The notes under the pieces were generated by a model. The model was given only the letters and a program-made list of their open reading frames with translations, was not told the DNA's origin and searched no databases. From contig NZ_JFHL01000005.1 in assembly GCF_003664995.1 (NCBI RefSeq), positions 163,409 to 227,408 on the forward strand: 64,000 nucleotides of DNA. Direction: 5' to 3'. Shown here in pieces: positions 63,977-64,000 of this stretch. The DNA comes from Mesotoga sp. BH458_6_3_2_1. Lineage in GTDB: Bacteria; Thermotogota; Thermotogae; Petrotogales; Kosmotogaceae. Positions within the stretch are counted from its first letter, which is position 1; every line of letters starts with the position of its first letter. The position numbers and the translations under genes are program-made.

Positions 63977-64000
63977 ATTTAAGATCAAGAGAATTAGGAG

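Overview
This 64 kb window looks like chromosomal DNA of a Thermotogota (Thermotogae) bacterium, most likely a Kosmotogaceae/Mesotoga-type organism. The reasons are an SLH/coiled-coil/C-terminal-anchor protein of the Omp-alpha (toga spacer) type, an anaerobe's redox set (superoxide reductase, rubredoxin, ferritin, 2-oxoacid:ferredoxin oxidoreductase), a Na+-type F-ATPase c subunit, many ABC sugar importers, and mid-range G+C. The genus is inference; no rRNA or tRNA gene was found to fix it. Genes are densely packed, with many 4-nt stop/start overlaps and frequent TTG or GTG starts behind strong GGAGG sites.

Layout: 0-2.7 kb, BMP-family ABC importer (minus; permeases lie beyond the left edge). 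2.8-5.3 kb, ferritin and a secreted LysM-tailed 5'-nucleotidase relative. 5.3-6.2 kb, proline iminopeptidase. 6.6-12.1 kb, sugar ABC importer with two TIM-barrel sugar epimerases. 12.1-13.6 kb, gene-free repeat locus. 13.6-15.1 kb, CcdA and a secreted thioredoxin-fold protein. 15.0-28.7 kb, a long minus-strand block: macro domain, RarA, sugar-nucleotide epimerase, type 4 UDG, a 1450-residue LptF/G-LptD fusion, PhoU-like protein, NAD kinase, RuvB, AsnRS and the Omp-alpha-like protein. 28.7-35.7 kb, aspS, a cmk-ispH fusion, rpsA, der, plsY. 35.7-36.7 kb, second repeat locus. 36.7-48.5 kb, minus-strand block of ychF, tatD, AhpD-like, polA and the complete F-type ATP synthase operon. 48.7-54.8 kb, a Crp/Fnr regulator facing a HAD, sugar-ABC and NlpC/P60 operon. 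54.8-59.7 kb, CYTH protein, acidic DUF1292 protein, nucleosidase-like, HIT, methyltransferase, two Ecf-type ATPases and DUF554. 59.7-62.8 kb, KorAB-type oxidoreductase, rubredoxin and superoxide reductase. 62.8-64.0 kb, gene-free repeats.

How the parts fit: three ABC importers each have a stable hairpin right after the binding-protein gene, which would favour excess binding protein over the rest of the transporter. Sugar oxidation would feed ferredoxin through KorAB. Superoxide reductase with rubredoxin, and ferritin, would handle oxygen stress. The F-ATPase c subunit carries two carboxylates (Glu31, Glu64), the signature of Na+ coupling.

The two most unusual things are (i) the single-chain fusion of an LptF/G permease to an OstA/LptD-like outer-membrane barrel, joined by a signal-peptide-like helix, and (ii) three gene-free loci built of short hairpin cassettes. 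In these the arms differ but stay complementary, many have the CGAAG mini-hairpin core, and the cassettes are joined by conserved 10-bp separators. One locus includes an exact-period 224-bp tandem repeat next to atpC.
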